From CAYVQE01 sp964454005 (GTDB taxonomy: Bacteria > Myxococcota > B64-G9): a DNA stretch of 64,000 nt. Below the pieces are notes generated by a model. That model saw only the letters and a list, made by a program, of their open reading frames with translations. It did no database searches and was not told where the DNA came from. Both the position numbers and the translations under genes were made by a program. The stretch covers positions 1-64,000 of the forward strand of contig CAYVQE010000015.1 of assembly GCA_964454005.1 (NCBI GenBank), given 5' to 3'. Every line of letters begins with the position of its first letter. The first letter of the stretch is position 1. This document shows, one piece after another, positions 44,605 through 54,087 of this stretch.

Positions 44605-47600
44605 GTGCCGCGAAGAAGCCTACTGCTGGTGGATGGCGATACCAAGTCGCTGCGGGTGATGGAGGTCAGCCTGCGCAAGGCCGGCTTCTCGGTCACCACG
44701 GCCGTCAACGGCGAGGACGCCCTGGAAAAGGCCAAGATCGCGCCCCCCGAGCTGATCATCTCGGACACCAAGATGCCGGTCATGGACGGCTTCGCCTTCT
44801 GCAAGCGGGTCAAGGCCGAGCCCGGGCTGGCCGACATCCCGTTCATCTTCTTGACCAACCAGAAGGCCATCGAGGACAAGGTCCGCGGGCTGGAGCTGGG
44901 CGTCGACGACTATCTGACCAAGCCGATCTACATCAAGGAGATCATCACCCGGGTCAAGATCCTGCTGCAGAAGAAGGAGCGCGAGTCGCTCGAGCGGCGG
45001 GACCAGAAGGTGCGCTTCTCGGGCGAGCTGAGCGACATGGGGGTGGTCGATCTGATCCAGACCATCGAGATCGGGCGCAAGACCGGCATCGCCCACTTCA
45101 CCGCCCCCACCGCTCCCAACAAGCCGGCCACGGTCTACTTCCGCAACGGCAAGGTGATCGACGCCGAGCTGCGCAAGCTGCGCGGCGAGAAGGCGGTCTA
45201 CCGGTTGTTGCAGTGGAACCTCGGCACCTTCGAGATCGACTTCAAACCCAGCCTCAAGCACCCGGATCGCATCTCGCTGTCGAGCCAGGGCCTGCTGATG
45301 GAGGGCATGCGGCGGGTCGACGAATGGGGCCGGATGCTCGAGCAGCTGCCCCCGCTCGAAGCGGTCTTCGAGGTCGACTACCGCGAGCTGACCGACCGCT
45401 TGACCGAGATCCCGGACGAGGTCAACGGGGTGCTGCGCCTGTTCGACGGCAAGCGCAGCCTGATCGAGGTGGTCGACGACAGCGATTTCGATGACCTCGA
45501 GGCGTTGAGCATTATCTCCAAGCTCTACTTCGAGGGCCTGATCTACGAGCCGGCAGAGGGCCAGCGCCAGGTCGAGACCGAACCGGCCGCGCTCGGGTCC
45601 GCGCGCATCGATGAGTGGATCTCGAAGCCGCCTCCGGTCGAGTCGGGAGACGAAGCCGAGCCGGCAACGGCCGAGGAGCCGGCAACGGCCGAGGAGCCGG
45701 CGGCGGCCGAGGAGCCGGCTGCCGCAGCGGAGCCGGGTGGCGAGACCGAGTCCGCCCCGGAGCCGCGGACCGAGACCGAGTCGGGCGAACAGGTGCGGGT
45801 GATCGAGGAGCCCCACGAACTCTCGGCCGAGGCGGCGCCGGCCGCCGGGCTAACGGGCGAGACGCGGGTCAAGATCGAGCAGCTGCCGGACAAGCCCTTC
45901 ACCCGGCCGGAGATGCCGGCCGCCACCGCTGCGGCCGAAGCCGAGCCGGCCAGCGGCGCCTTCGACCAGGCCCCGGCCACCGCCACCGGACCGGTCGAGG
46001 ATGCGGCCGCCACGATCGAGCCGGCGGCCGGTGAAGAGCCGGCGGCCGAGGGAGAACCGGCGGCCGGTGAAGAGCCGGNNNNNNNNNNNNNNNNNNNNNN
46101 NNNNNNNNNNNNNNNNNNNNNNNNNNNNNNNNNNNNNNNNNNNNNNNNNNNNNNNNNNNNNNNNNNNNNNNNNNNNNNCGGCCGAGGGAGAACCGGCGGC
46201 CGAGGGAGAACCGGCGGCCGAGGGAGAACCGGCGGCCGAGGGAGAACCGGCCAGCGAGGAAGAACCGGCCAGCGGGGAAGAACCGGCCAGCGGGGAAGAA
46301 CCGGCCAGCGAGGAGGAACCGGTCAGCGAGGGAGAGCCGGCGGCAGAGGGAGAGCCGGCCAGCGAGGGCGAGTCGGCGGCCGAGGCGGCGCTCGAGCGGC
46401 AGGACGAGGCCGGCTTCACCGCGGCCGCGACCGATGGCGAGCCGCCGCCGGCCGACTCCTGGGTGGTGATCGAAAAGTCCGAGGAGGCGGCCGGCGATCC
46501 GGCCGAGCGGGCTGCCGATGAGGCCGCGTCCCCAGCGGCGGAGTCGGCCGAAGAATCGGCTGCCGCAGCCGGCCGCTCGCCCGATGCCAACGCTTCCGAA
46601 ATCGTCGAGGACATGTTGACCCTGATGCGGCCGCGGCCGGCCGCGGCCGGGGCCGAAACGGATGCGGACGCGATCGCGGCTTCGGGCCCGCTGGATGCGG
46701 CGGAGTTCGACGGGCCCGCTACCCCCCGGAGTGCGCCTGCAGCCGAGCCGCTTGGGGAGGACGAGGCGGCGGCGGATGTGAGCGAAACAGCGCCGGCGGC
46801 CTCGGCCGAGGTGGGCTTTTTCGACTCGCAGCCGGCCGGCGATCTGGATGACGGCGAGCTGGAGTTCACCGGCCGGGGCGGCCGCCGGGCGCTGTGGATG
46901 GTGCTGGTGCTGCTGATCGGCGGCGGGTTGGGCTTCGCCGGCTGGAAGCTGTGGCCCATGCTGCAGCCCGGCGCGGAGACGCCGGCCGGTCCGGCCGCCG
47001 GCGAGCAGCTTGCCGATCAGGGCCCGGCCGGCACGGCAGCCGCGGATCAGGGCGCCGCCGCGGACAGCGCGCCGGGCTCCGTCGGGGCGCCGGGGGACCA
47101 GCCGGCCGGCGCCGGCGGCGACATCGACGATGTGCCGGTCGCCCCCATCCCGCCGCCCGACGCCGTGGCCGCTGCCGGCGGCGCGGACGAGGGTCAGGCC
47201 GACGAGGGCCGGACCGACGAGGGCCGGACCGACGAGGGCCAGACCGACGAGGGCCGGACCGACGAGGGCCGGACCGACGAAGGCCGGGCCGCTGCGAGCG
47301 GCCAGGAGGTGTCCGCCGCCGGGGACGCCGGGGATGCGGCCGCCGGGCAGCCGGATGAGCCGGACGAGCCGGACGGGCCGAGCTATGCCGGGCTGCTGGG
47401 CCGGGGCCAGCGCCATCTCGAAGCCTATCGCTTCCGGCGTGCGGTCGGTTCGCTGCGGCGGGCGTTGAAGATCAACCCCCAGGGGGTCGACGCCATGGTG
47501 GCACTGGCCAACGCCCAGTTCGAGCTGGGCCGCGATCGCCAGGCGCTGGCGTTGATCCGGCGGGCCTTGAAGCGGGATCCCGAAAACGCCCGGGCGCATC

Positions 47601-47734
47601 TGACGCTGGGCACCATCCACCAGACGCTGGGCCACAACGCCCAGGCCATCCGGGCCTACCGGACCTACCTGCGCCTGGCGCCCCAGGGCCGCTCGGCGCG
47701 CGAGGTCCGCGCCATCCTGAAGAACCTGCGCTGA
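44605..47734 (+). CDS. Receiver - PATAN (DUF4388) - TM - TPR protein, interrupted by the assembly gap
   Basis: About 1040 residues plus an unknown number lost in the gap. GTG 44605. Receiver domain (about 5-125) with phospho-acceptor Asp54 (LIISDTKMPVMDG) and the late Lys in DYLTKP; the acidic pair reads VDGD. A PATAN/DUF4388 domain follows (about 135-315: MGVVDLIQTIEIGRKTG, AELRKLRGEKAVYR). Then a long Glu/Ala/Pro region, one membrane helix (RRALWMVLVLLIGGGLGF, coding near 46890), another low-complexity stretch, and three TPRs at the C-terminus. The receiver should be cytosolic and the TPRs periplasmic. The reading frame before and after the gap differs only because the gap is a fixed 100 N, so I treat it as one gene. 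Confidence 0.78.
46019..46375 (+). repeat. 18-base tandem repeats encoding (A/S)(E/G)(G/E)EPA around the gap
   Basis: Near-identical units such as GCCGAGGGAGAACCGGCG repeat on both sides of the 100-N gap. Copies closest to the gap are identical, which explains the failed assembly. Farther copies have drifted (SEEEPA, SGEEPA). Confidence 0.85.
46079..46178. other. Assembly gap (100 N)
   Basis: Exactly 100 undetermined bases, the conventional placeholder for an unknown distance between contigs. It falls inside the tandem repeat of the receiver-PATAN gene, so true length and frame are unknown. Confidence 0.99.
47186..47290 (+). repeat. Seven 15-base tandem repeats (DEGRT)
   Basis: Seven consecutive copies of GACGAGGGCCGGACC with few changes, encoding DEGRT/DEGQA/DEGQT/DEGRA units in the periplasmic linker before the TPRs. 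Confidence 0.9.
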
Positions 47735-47757
47735 GCGCAGCGGCGGTCCGAGCGCGC

Positions 47758-48768
47758 ATGCGGGTGTTGGGCATCGAATCGTCCTGTGACGAGTGCGCCG
47801 CCGCCGTGGTGGAGCACGGGCAGCTGCGCGCCGAGTGCATCGCGTCGCAGATCGCGGTCCACGCGCCGTACGGCGGCGTGGTGCCGGAGCTGGCTTCGCG
47901 CGACCACGTGCGGCAGGTGGTGCCGGTGCTGACCGCGGTGCTCGATCGGGCCGGCTTGGAGCCGGCGGCGCTGGACGGGATCGGGGTGACGGCCGGCCCG
48001 GGGCTGATCGGTTCGTTGCTGGTCGGGGTCTCGGCCGCCAAGACCCTGGCCTGGGCGCTGGGCAAGCCGCTGGTGGGCGTCGACCACATCGAGGCCCACC
48101 TGCGGGCGGCTTTTCTGGAGCGGCCCGAGCTGGACTACCCGCACCTGGGCCTGGTGGTCTCCGGCGGCCATACCAGCCTGCTGCGGGTCGACGGTGTGGG
48201 CCGGCTGGTCTTGCTGGGCCGCACGCTGGACGACGCGGCCGGCGAGGCCTTCGACAAGGTGGCCAAGCTACTGGGGCTGGCCTACCCCGGGGGGGTGTCG
48301 ATCCAGAACGCTTCCGCCGCCGGCGATCCGGCGGCCATCGCCTTTCCCCGGCCCATGCCGGGCCGGCGGCTGGACTCGAGCTTTTCGGGGCTGAAAACCG
48401 CGGCCGCGGTCCACCTGAAGCGCCACGGTCGACCCAGCGGCCGGGCGCTGGCCGACTTCGCGGCTTCTTTCCAGCAGGCCGTGGTCGACACCCTGGTCAA
48501 AAAGACCCTGCTGGCTGCGCGCGGCCAGCGGTTGGAGCGGATCGTGGTGGCCGGCGGGGTGGCGGCCAACCGGCGATTGCGCGAGGAACTCGGCCGGGGT
48601 GCGCGCCGCGAAGGGCTGGAGGTGATCTTTCCCGATCCGGCGCGCTGCACTGACAACGCGGCCATGGTGGCGGCGCTGGCCGAGGTCTACCTGGAGCGCG
48701 GCCGCGACGATGGGCTCGGGCTCGATGCCGACGCCGCCCTGGCCACGGCGCAACCCCGTTCCGACTAG
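47758..48768 (+). CDS. tsaD: tRNA N6-adenosine threonylcarbamoyltransferase TsaD
   Basis: 336 residues, normal length. Transfers threonylcarbamoyl from the TsaC product to A37 of ANN-decoding tRNAs. ASKHA-fold motifs: LGIESSCDECAAAVV at the N-terminus, TAGPGLIGSLLVG, the metal-binding HIEAH and VSGGHTSLL, GRTLDDAAGEAFDKVAKLLG, and VAGGVAANRRLRE. GRCTDNAAM-like CTDNAAMVA is near the end. The start ATG lies 23 bases after the preceding stop. TsaB and TsaE are not in this window. Confidence 0.96.
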   Translation: MRVLGIESSCDECAAAVVEHGQLRAECIASQIAVHAPYGGVVPELASRDHVRQVVPVLTAVLDRAGLEPAALDGIGVTAGPGLIGSLLVGVSAAKTLAWALGKPLVGVDHIEAHLRAAFLERPELDYPHLGLVVSGGHTSLLRVDGVGRLVLLGRTLDDAAGEAFDKVAKLLGLAYPGGVSIQNASAAGDPAAIAFPRPMPGRRLDSSFSGLKTAAAVHLKRHGRPSGRALADFAASFQQAVVDTLVKKTLLAARGQRLERIVVAGGVAANRRLREELGRGARREGLEVIFPDPARCTDNAAMVAALAEVYLERGRDDGLGLDADAALATAQPRSD

Positions 48769-48808
48769 CGCAAGCTCCCCTGGGAGCTCTGGACTGAAGG
48801 CGGTGGAG

Positions 48809-49687
48809 ATGGCGGATCGGATCGATGTCCGCGGACTGCTGCGCAAGCACGGCCTGCGAGCCAAGCGCTCCTGGAGTCAGAGCTTTTTGATCGACCGCGA
48901 CGTGATCGAGCAGATCGGCGCCGCCGCCGAGCTGGACGGCAGCCAGCCGGTGGTCGAGCTGGGCGCCGGGCTGGGTGCCCTGACCGCGGTGCTGGCCCGC
49001 GAGTCGGGGCGGGTGGTGGCGGTCGAGCGCGACCGCGACCTGGCCGGGGTGCTGCGCAGCGAGTTCGCCGGCGATGCCGGGGTGGAGGTACTCGAGGCCA
49101 ATGCGGCCCGCATGGACTGGACATCGCTGGTGGCGCGGCTGGGCCGAGCGCCGGTGGTGGTCGGCAACCTGCCCTACCACATGGCCTCCCAGATCCTGTT
49201 CGACCTGCTGGACGCCGGAGACCGGCTGGACCGCTGGTTGCTGATGGTCCAACGCGAGATGGGGGTGCGCATGGCGGCCGGCCCCGGCAGCCGCGACTAC
49301 GGCGTGCTGTCGGTGCAGCTGCAGCTGCGCGCCGAGGTCGAGCCGGTGCTGGATGTGCCGCCCGAGGCCTTCATGCCGCGGCCGCGGGTGCAATCGCGGG
49401 TGGTGCGCTGCCGGCCCCTGCCCCGGCCGCGGGTGGCGGTGCGGCGGCCCGAGCTACTGCAACAGCTGGTGCGCGGGGTGTTCTCCCAGCGCCGCAAGAC
49501 CATCCGCAACGGGTTGAAGGCCAGCTTCGGGCGCGCCCTTGACGCCGCCGCGCTGGACGCGGCCCTGGCCGACAGCGGCATCGCGCCCAGGCTGCGTCCC
49601 GAGGATCTGTCGCTCGAGCGCTTCGCGGCCCTGGCTGATGCGCTGGCCGCTCGGCTGGAGCAGGTGGACGGCGGGGGGCATCAGTAG
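48809..49687 (+). CDS. rsmA: 16S rRNA (A1518/A1519) dimethyltransferase RsmA/KsgA
   Basis: 292 residues. ATG 48809 (GAAGG 8 bases upstream) is preferred over in-frame starts at 48710 (inside tsaD) and 48803. S-adenosylmethionine-dependent enzyme that makes two adjacent m6,2A residues in the 3' end of 16S rRNA late in 30S assembly. Motifs: SQSFLIDRDVIEQI, VVELGAGLGALT (SAM site), and the catalytic GNLPYHMASQIL. The C-terminal helical domain (about 190-285) is complete. It overlaps the convergent small gene by 7 bases. Confidence 0.95.
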   Translation: MADRIDVRGLLRKHGLRAKRSWSQSFLIDRDVIEQIGAAAELDGSQPVVELGAGLGALTAVLARESGRVVAVERDRDLAGVLRSEFAGDAGVEVLEANAARMDWTSLVARLGRAPVVVGNLPYHMASQILFDLLDAGDRLDRWLLMVQREMGVRMAAGPGSRDYGVLSVQLQLRAEVEPVLDVPPEAFMPRPRVQSRVVRCRPLPRPRVAVRRPELLQQLVRGVFSQRRKTIRNGLKASFGRALDAAALDAALADSGIAPRLRPEDLSLERFAALADALAARLEQVDGGGHQ

Positions 49688-49899
49688 CCGCGCTTCTTGA
49701 CGGTGGCCATCAGCTGCTTGAGGTGATCGTTGACGTAGCGCCGGAACTCCTCCTCGCCCAGCTCCATTTCCCGCAGGATCTCGGCGAAGATCTCTTCGAA
49801 ACCGCGCATCTCCTCGCGCCGCATCTTCATGGCGATCTTGAGCAGGGCCGCCTGGTGCAATCTTTCCTGCTTGAGGATCTCGTCCGGGTCCCGCGCCAT
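49681..49899 (-). CDS. Small helical protein of unknown function
   Basis: 72 residues. ATG 49899 has GGAGG 7 bases upstream; the frame extends to 49977 but that part covers its own promoter. Charged, predicted all-helical (EEMRGFEEIFAEILREMELG, then YVNDHLKQLM), no signal peptide or Cys. A well-formed promoter at 49949-49977 supports that it is real. I do not recognise a family. Its leader GGTGGAACATG is the same as that before the 30470 lipoprotein start. Confidence 0.65.
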   Translation of the reverse strand: MARDPDEILKQERLHQAALLKIAMKMRREEMRGFEEIFAEILREMELGEEEFRRYVNDHLKQLMATVKKRGY

Positions 49900-49948
49900 G
49901 TTCCACCTCCGCCTATCAGCCGCAGCGTGCAAGACCACGCATGGCCTT

Positions 49949-49977
49949 ACAATACAATGCCATACATACCTTGTCAA
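49949..49977 (-). promoter_or_regulatory. Sigma-70 type promoter for the small gene
   Basis: On the minus strand TTGACA (49977-49972), 17-base spacer, TATTGT (49954-49949), with an AT-rich upstream stretch (49978-50005) like an UP element. It gives a leader of about 40 bases. Confidence 0.65.
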
Positions 49978-50122
49978 ACTTTTTGCTGTTTTCTTACGGC
50001 AAAAGTACCGCTCAACCGGCTTGCGATGACGGCCGTTGGTCGGCTACCATGGAGGCGCAGAAACGATGGTAGCGATGGCGCCGGCGGGGGTGCGGGCGTT
50101 CGTCTGCAAAGGAGCGGGTGGG

Positions 50123-52195
50123 ATGGCGGCCGAAGGCAGCGCTGGTCTGAGCACAGTCGGCCAGCTGCAGGAGCGCTTTCGCATCGTGGCCAAGCTGGGA
50201 TCGGGCGGCATGGCCGATGCCTTCCTCGGCGTTCAAGTGGGCGAGGAGGCCTTCCAGCAGCTGGTGGTGGTCAAGCGCATCCACTCCCTGTGGCTCGAGA
50301 ACCAGAGCGCCATGCAGATGTTCATCGCCGAGGCGCGCACCGTGGCCTCGCTGAGCCACCCCCACGTGGTCAAGATCTTCGACCTGTGCCGGCTGAACAA
50401 GGACATCTGCATCGTGATGGAGTATGTCGACGGCGAGACGCTGGACCTGCTGCGCAAGATGCTGCGCAGGTCGGGCGAGCCCATCCCGCTGCCCATCGTG
50501 TGCAAGTGGATGGTCGAGGCGTGCGACGCGCTGCACTACGCCCACAACGCCGCCACCCCCGACGGCCGCCCGCTGCACCTGATCCACCGCGACATCGGGC
50601 CCCACAACCTGATGACCGATCGCCACGGCTACCTGAAGGTGATCGACTTCGGCATCGCCAAGTCGACCGCCCGCTCGGATCTGACCACGCCGGGCATGAT
50701 CAAGGGCAAGTTCTCCTACCTGGCGCCGGACCTGTTCCAGCACGAGACCATCGACGGCCGGGCCGATCTGTACGCCCTGGGTCTGGTATTCCACGAGCTG
50801 TTGACCCTGGAGCGTTGCTGCAGCTTCAAAAAGGACGTGGCCGTGGCCGAGGTGCTCAAGCGGGTGACCGGCGAGGCGATCCCGCCGCCTTCGGCGCTGG
50901 TTCCCGATCTACCAGAAAACCTGGATCCGGTGGTCGGCCGCGCGCTGGCCAAGGACCGCGAGCAGCGTTACCAGAACGGCGAGGAGATGGCCGGCGCCAT
51001 CCGCGCCTTCGCCGAGAGCCACGGCGGCCTGGCCTCCAGCGCCGAGGTGGAGAAGTGGCTCGGCGGGGTACTGGGCGAGCGGGTGGCCAAGCGCCGCGAT
51101 TTCGAGGCCCGCGCCCTGGACAAGGCCAGCAGGTCGACCCGCCCGCTCGACGGGGCCGATTCGCTGCAGGCCGCCGCGGACATGCGCACCAACAATCTCA
51201 GCCCGGTGAGCGGCACCAGCGCGCAGCTGGGCGGGACGGGGCTGACGGGCACCGCAGTGCCGCAGCGCCGGGCCAATCCCTACCTGCTGCTGGTGCTGGC
51301 CTTCGTCCTGTTCGCCGGCGCTGCTCTGCTGGTCCACCAGCTCTTCTTCGCCGCATCGCCCTCGCCGGAGGCGCCGGCGGCCGGGGCCGGGCAGGAGACA
51401 GCGGCCGCGGTCGACGAGGAGGCCGTGGCGGCCGGAGCCGAGGGAGAGGCTGCGGCGACCGGGGTCGACGAGGAGGCTGCGGGCGATCCGCCGCTAATGG
51501 CCGACGCCGCGCCGGCCGGGCCGGACGGGCCAGCCGCCGCGCCCGGCACGCCGGAGCCCGCACCGGATATGAAGCCGCGGCTCGAGCCCGAACCGCAGCC
51601 GCGGCCGAAACCACAGCCGCGGCCGAAACCGAAGCCGCGACCGAAACCGAAGCCGCGACCGAGGCCGAGAGCGAAGCCGAAGCCGAAGCCGAAACCGAGA
51701 CCGCAACCGAAAGCGGAATCGGAACCCGAGTCGCCGCCTGCGCCGGAGGCTTCGGTGGCCAGGGCCGGGGGCGGGCAGGAGGCTGTGGTGGCCGGTGAGG
51801 CCGAAAGGGGCCACGAGACGCCGGATGCACAGCCCGAACCGGAGCCGCAGCCCGAACCGGAGGCACAGCCCGGACCGGAGCCGCAGCCCGAACCGGAGCC
51901 GCAGCCGGCACCGGCGGTGGCCCGGGTCAGCCTGTACAGCGGTGATGGCTCCTGGTCCGGGGCGCAGGTGGCCCGCCGCGGTTGCACCCGCTGCCACGAC
52001 GGCGGCCAGGCGCCGGAGCTCAGCTGGAGCCAGAAAACGGCGCGGCAGTGGAAGTACTTCATCCGCCGCAAGCGCCACGCCCGCCAGGCCGAGCTGGAGA
52101 AACGGTTTTCGAAGGGCGAGCTGAAGCGCTTGCTGGCCCATATCTTGAAGCGTCTCGAGGAAGACGAGAAGTCCGGCATCGCCGGCGTCAAGTGA
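50123..52195 (+). CDS. Membrane Ser/Thr protein kinase with extracytoplasmic c-type heme motif
   Basis: 690 residues; ATG 50123 has AAAGGAG 8 bases upstream, better than in-frame starts from 50036. Hanks-type kinase domain (about 18-290): Gly loop GSGGMADAFLG, Lys51, catalytic Asp157 in HRDIGPHN, Asp175 in DFG, and APD in place of APE. One membrane helix (about 386-408). The outside part is a Pro/Lys/Arg/Glu-rich linker (about 420-595), ending in a 75-residue domain with Cys621-x-x-Cys624-His625, a covalent heme attachment motif. After it come WKYFIRRKRH and FSKGELKRLLAHILKRL, as in small cytochrome c domains. This suggests a kinase that senses redox state or a ligand by heme. A DUF3373 porin gene follows 16 bases later. 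Confidence 0.82.
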   Translation: MAAEGSAGLSTVGQLQERFRIVAKLGSGGMADAFLGVQVGEEAFQQLVVVKRIHSLWLENQSAMQMFIAEARTVASLSHPHVVKIFDLCRLNKDICIVMEYVDGETLDLLRKMLRRSGEPIPLPIVCKWMVEACDALHYAHNAATPDGRPLHLIHRDIGPHNLMTDRHGYLKVIDFGIAKSTARSDLTTPGMIKGKFSYLAPDLFQHETIDGRADLYALGLVFHELLTLERCCSFKKDVAVAEVLKRVTGEAIPPPSALVPDLPENLDPVVGRALAKDREQRYQNGEEMAGAIRAFAESHGGLASSAEVEKWLGGVLGERVAKRRDFEARALDKASRSTRPLDGADSLQAAADMRTNNLSPVSGTSAQLGGTGLTGTAVPQRRANPYLLLVLAFVLFAGAALLVHQLFFAASPSPEAPAAGAGQETAAAVDEEAVAAGAEGEAAATGVDEEAAGDPPLMADAAPAGPDGPAAAPGTPEPAPDMKPRLEPEPQPRPKPQPRPKPKPRPKPKPRPRPRAKPKPKPKPRPQPKAESEPESPPAPEASVARAGGGQEAVVAGEAERGHETPDAQPEPEPQPEPEAQPGPEPQPEPEPQPAPAVARVSLYSGDGSWSGAQVARRGCTRCHDGGQAPELSWSQKTARQWKYFIRRKRHARQAELEKRFSKGELKRLLAHILKRLEEDEKSGIAGVK
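51570..51720 (+). repeat. Low-complexity Pro/Lys/Arg repeat coding region
   Basis: Imperfect repeats of CCGAAACCG-like units encode PKP/PRP dipeptides in the extracytoplasmic linker of the kinase. Similar PEPQP units occur at 51835-51910. Confidence 0.7.
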
Positions 52196-52211
52196 ACCGA
52201 GGGGAGCGGGG

Positions 52212-53936
52212 ATGAGAGCGGCGAGCGGTCTGCTGGCGGTCTTGTTGGCGGTCGGCGCAGGGCCCGGGGTGGAGGCCGGGCAAGAGGGGGAAGGTGCCGG
52301 GACGACCGGGGAGGCGGAGTCGCTGGACGAGCGGTTGCGGCGGGTGCGCGAGCGGCTGCGCCGCGACCAGCGCGAGCTGGATGCCATCCTGGAGCAGCGC
52401 CGCCGCCGGGCCGAGCGCGACACCGGTGCGCTGCAGCGGCTGGAGCAGCAGCTCGCTGACCTGGACGAGCGGCTCGGCTACCTGGAGGAGGACTTCGAGG
52501 GCGTGCTCGGGGTGCAGGACCGCCTGTTGAAGCGCACCGAACAGGACCGGCTGCAGTGGTCGGCCTCCTACCGGGTGGTGGTCAACAACTTCCACCTGGT
52601 CGACGATACCGTGGACACGGTGACCAGCCACCTGGAGCTGGTGCTGGATGACTACGGGCAACCGCTGACCGATCCGGCGACCGGCGATCCGCTGGTGCGT
52701 CCGCTCACCCGCCAGCGGCCCCGCAACATCGATGCCTGGTACGGCTCGCAGTGGCTGAACCGGCTGCGGCTGACCATGACCTGGAACGCCACCGAGAACC
52801 TCCGCTTCTACGGCCAGATCGGCGTGTTCAAGTACTTCAACGAGCTGAAGAATCACCCGACCACGCTGGACATGCACACCAACCGCTATCCGCGCGACCC
52901 CACCCTGCGCATCGAGCGGGCCTACTTCGACTGGTTCGTCACCGACTGGCTGGTGCTGACCGCCGGCCGGGTGGCCTCGCCCGAGGGTCCGCCGGCCGAG
53001 CTGAAGGAGAACACGGTGCGCAACGCCACCTGGGGCGTGCAGATGGTCGAGGCCGAACTCGAAGCGGTGCTGGTCACGCTGCACCTGTCGCGCTACTTGC
53101 CGGGCACCTACCTGCGCCTGTTCTACATCCCCTTCGCCAACCACGCCGACTTCACCCTGAGCGACGACCGCAGCCTGTTCCGCGACGGCGGCATCGATCC
53201 GATGCACGCCTGGGGGGCGGTGTTCGAGCTGCGCATCCCCGAGCTGGGCGACAACCTGGTCCAGCTCGGCTTCGTCAACGTGCCCCAGTTCCGGCCGCGC
53301 GACATCCCTATCCAGGTGCCCGGGATGGACGAGCCGATCGAGCCCGACGAGCCCACCGGCCAGGACCTGGGCGCCTACTGGATGGCCACCGGGCTGGTGG
53401 AGTTCAAGGATGTCGGCGGCAGCGGCCTGGATCTGTTCGCCGGCTACACCATGAGCATTCTCAAGCCGGAGGCCGATCGCATGGTCTACCAGGTACCGGT
53501 CGAGCTGCCGGTGGTCCACCCGACCAGCGGTGAGCAGGTCGACGTGTTCAGCGGCACCCAACGCGTCGAGACCGGCCTGGCCTCCTACGAGGAGGGCGCG
53601 GGCACCACCAACCTGGGCCACATGTTCTACGCCGGCTTCCGCTTCACCTTGCCCTGGCTCGACGCCTACGCCCCGCGCTTCGGCGCCGAGATGAACCGCG
53701 GCACCAAGTACCACATCAACTGGAACTCGCCATCCGACCTGCTGGTCAACCGGCTGGGCACCAAGGGCTGGGCCTGGGAGGTCTACTGTATCCAGCAGCT
53801 CATCCCCGAGCACCTCTTCGCCCGCCTCGGCTACCTGCAGCTGATCCGCGAGTACGAGGGGCTGTACATCGGGCCCACCACCGCGGTCGATCAGATCATC
53901 GACAACGCCTACCTGTTGATGGAGGCGCGCTGGTAA
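52212..53936 (+). CDS. DUF3373-like outer-membrane porin
   Basis: 574 residues. Signal peptide (ends PGVEAGQEG), an Arg/Glu coiled coil (about 35-110, with LRRDQRELDAILEQRRRR), then a beta-barrel of about 450 residues ending in an aromatic residue (MEARW), the usual outer-membrane assembly signal. Segments such as LTAGRVASPEGPPAELKEN and NPTHL-like strands fit the DUF3373 family, whose members often accompany extracellular electron-transfer or metal systems. Coiled coil plus barrel suggests a peptidoglycan-tethered trimeric porin. GGGGAG is 8 bases before the ATG. Tight linkage to a kinase with a heme motif is notable. Confidence 0.72.
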   Translation: MRAASGLLAVLLAVGAGPGVEAGQEGEGAGTTGEAESLDERLRRVRERLRRDQRELDAILEQRRRRAERDTGALQRLEQQLADLDERLGYLEEDFEGVLGVQDRLLKRTEQDRLQWSASYRVVVNNFHLVDDTVDTVTSHLELVLDDYGQPLTDPATGDPLVRPLTRQRPRNIDAWYGSQWLNRLRLTMTWNATENLRFYGQIGVFKYFNELKNHPTTLDMHTNRYPRDPTLRIERAYFDWFVTDWLVLTAGRVASPEGPPAELKENTVRNATWGVQMVEAELEAVLVTLHLSRYLPGTYLRLFYIPFANHADFTLSDDRSLFRDGGIDPMHAWGAVFELRIPELGDNLVQLGFVNVPQFRPRDIPIQVPGMDEPIEPDEPTGQDLGAYWMATGLVEFKDVGGSGLDLFAGYTMSILKPEADRMVYQVPVELPVVHPTSGEQVDVFSGTQRVETGLASYEEGAGTTNLGHMFYAGFRFTLPWLDAYAPRFGAEMNRGTKYHINWNSPSDLLVNRLGTKGWAWEVYCIQQLIPEHLFARLGYLQLIREYEGLYIGPTTAVDQIIDNAYLLMEARW

Positions 53937-54009
53937 CGGCTGGCCCGCCGTCCGCGATCGGGCTCCCGAAAAAAACCTTGACCAAAGGGTGGCTTAGACC
54001 GTTTTTCAT

Positions 54010-54039
54010 TTGACTTGTCCACCCCAGATGGGTTAGAAA
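54010..54039 (+). promoter_or_regulatory. Promoter-like site upstream of panC
   Basis: TTGACT (54010-54015), 18-base spacer, TAGAAA (54034-54039), just after GGGT. Same spacing and -10 type as the site at 44527. A start near 54046 would give a 42-base leader. The stretch 53965-54010 is AT-rich for this genome. Confidence 0.45.
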
Positions 54040-54087
54040 ACCGCAATTCCAGGCATTGCAGCGGTTGTGCCCGATAGGGGGTCGAGC

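Noticed and set aside
44605..46521. Frameshift or separate genes across the N gap
   Set aside because: The frame change results only from a placeholder of 100 N; repeat sequence continues in frame on both sides.
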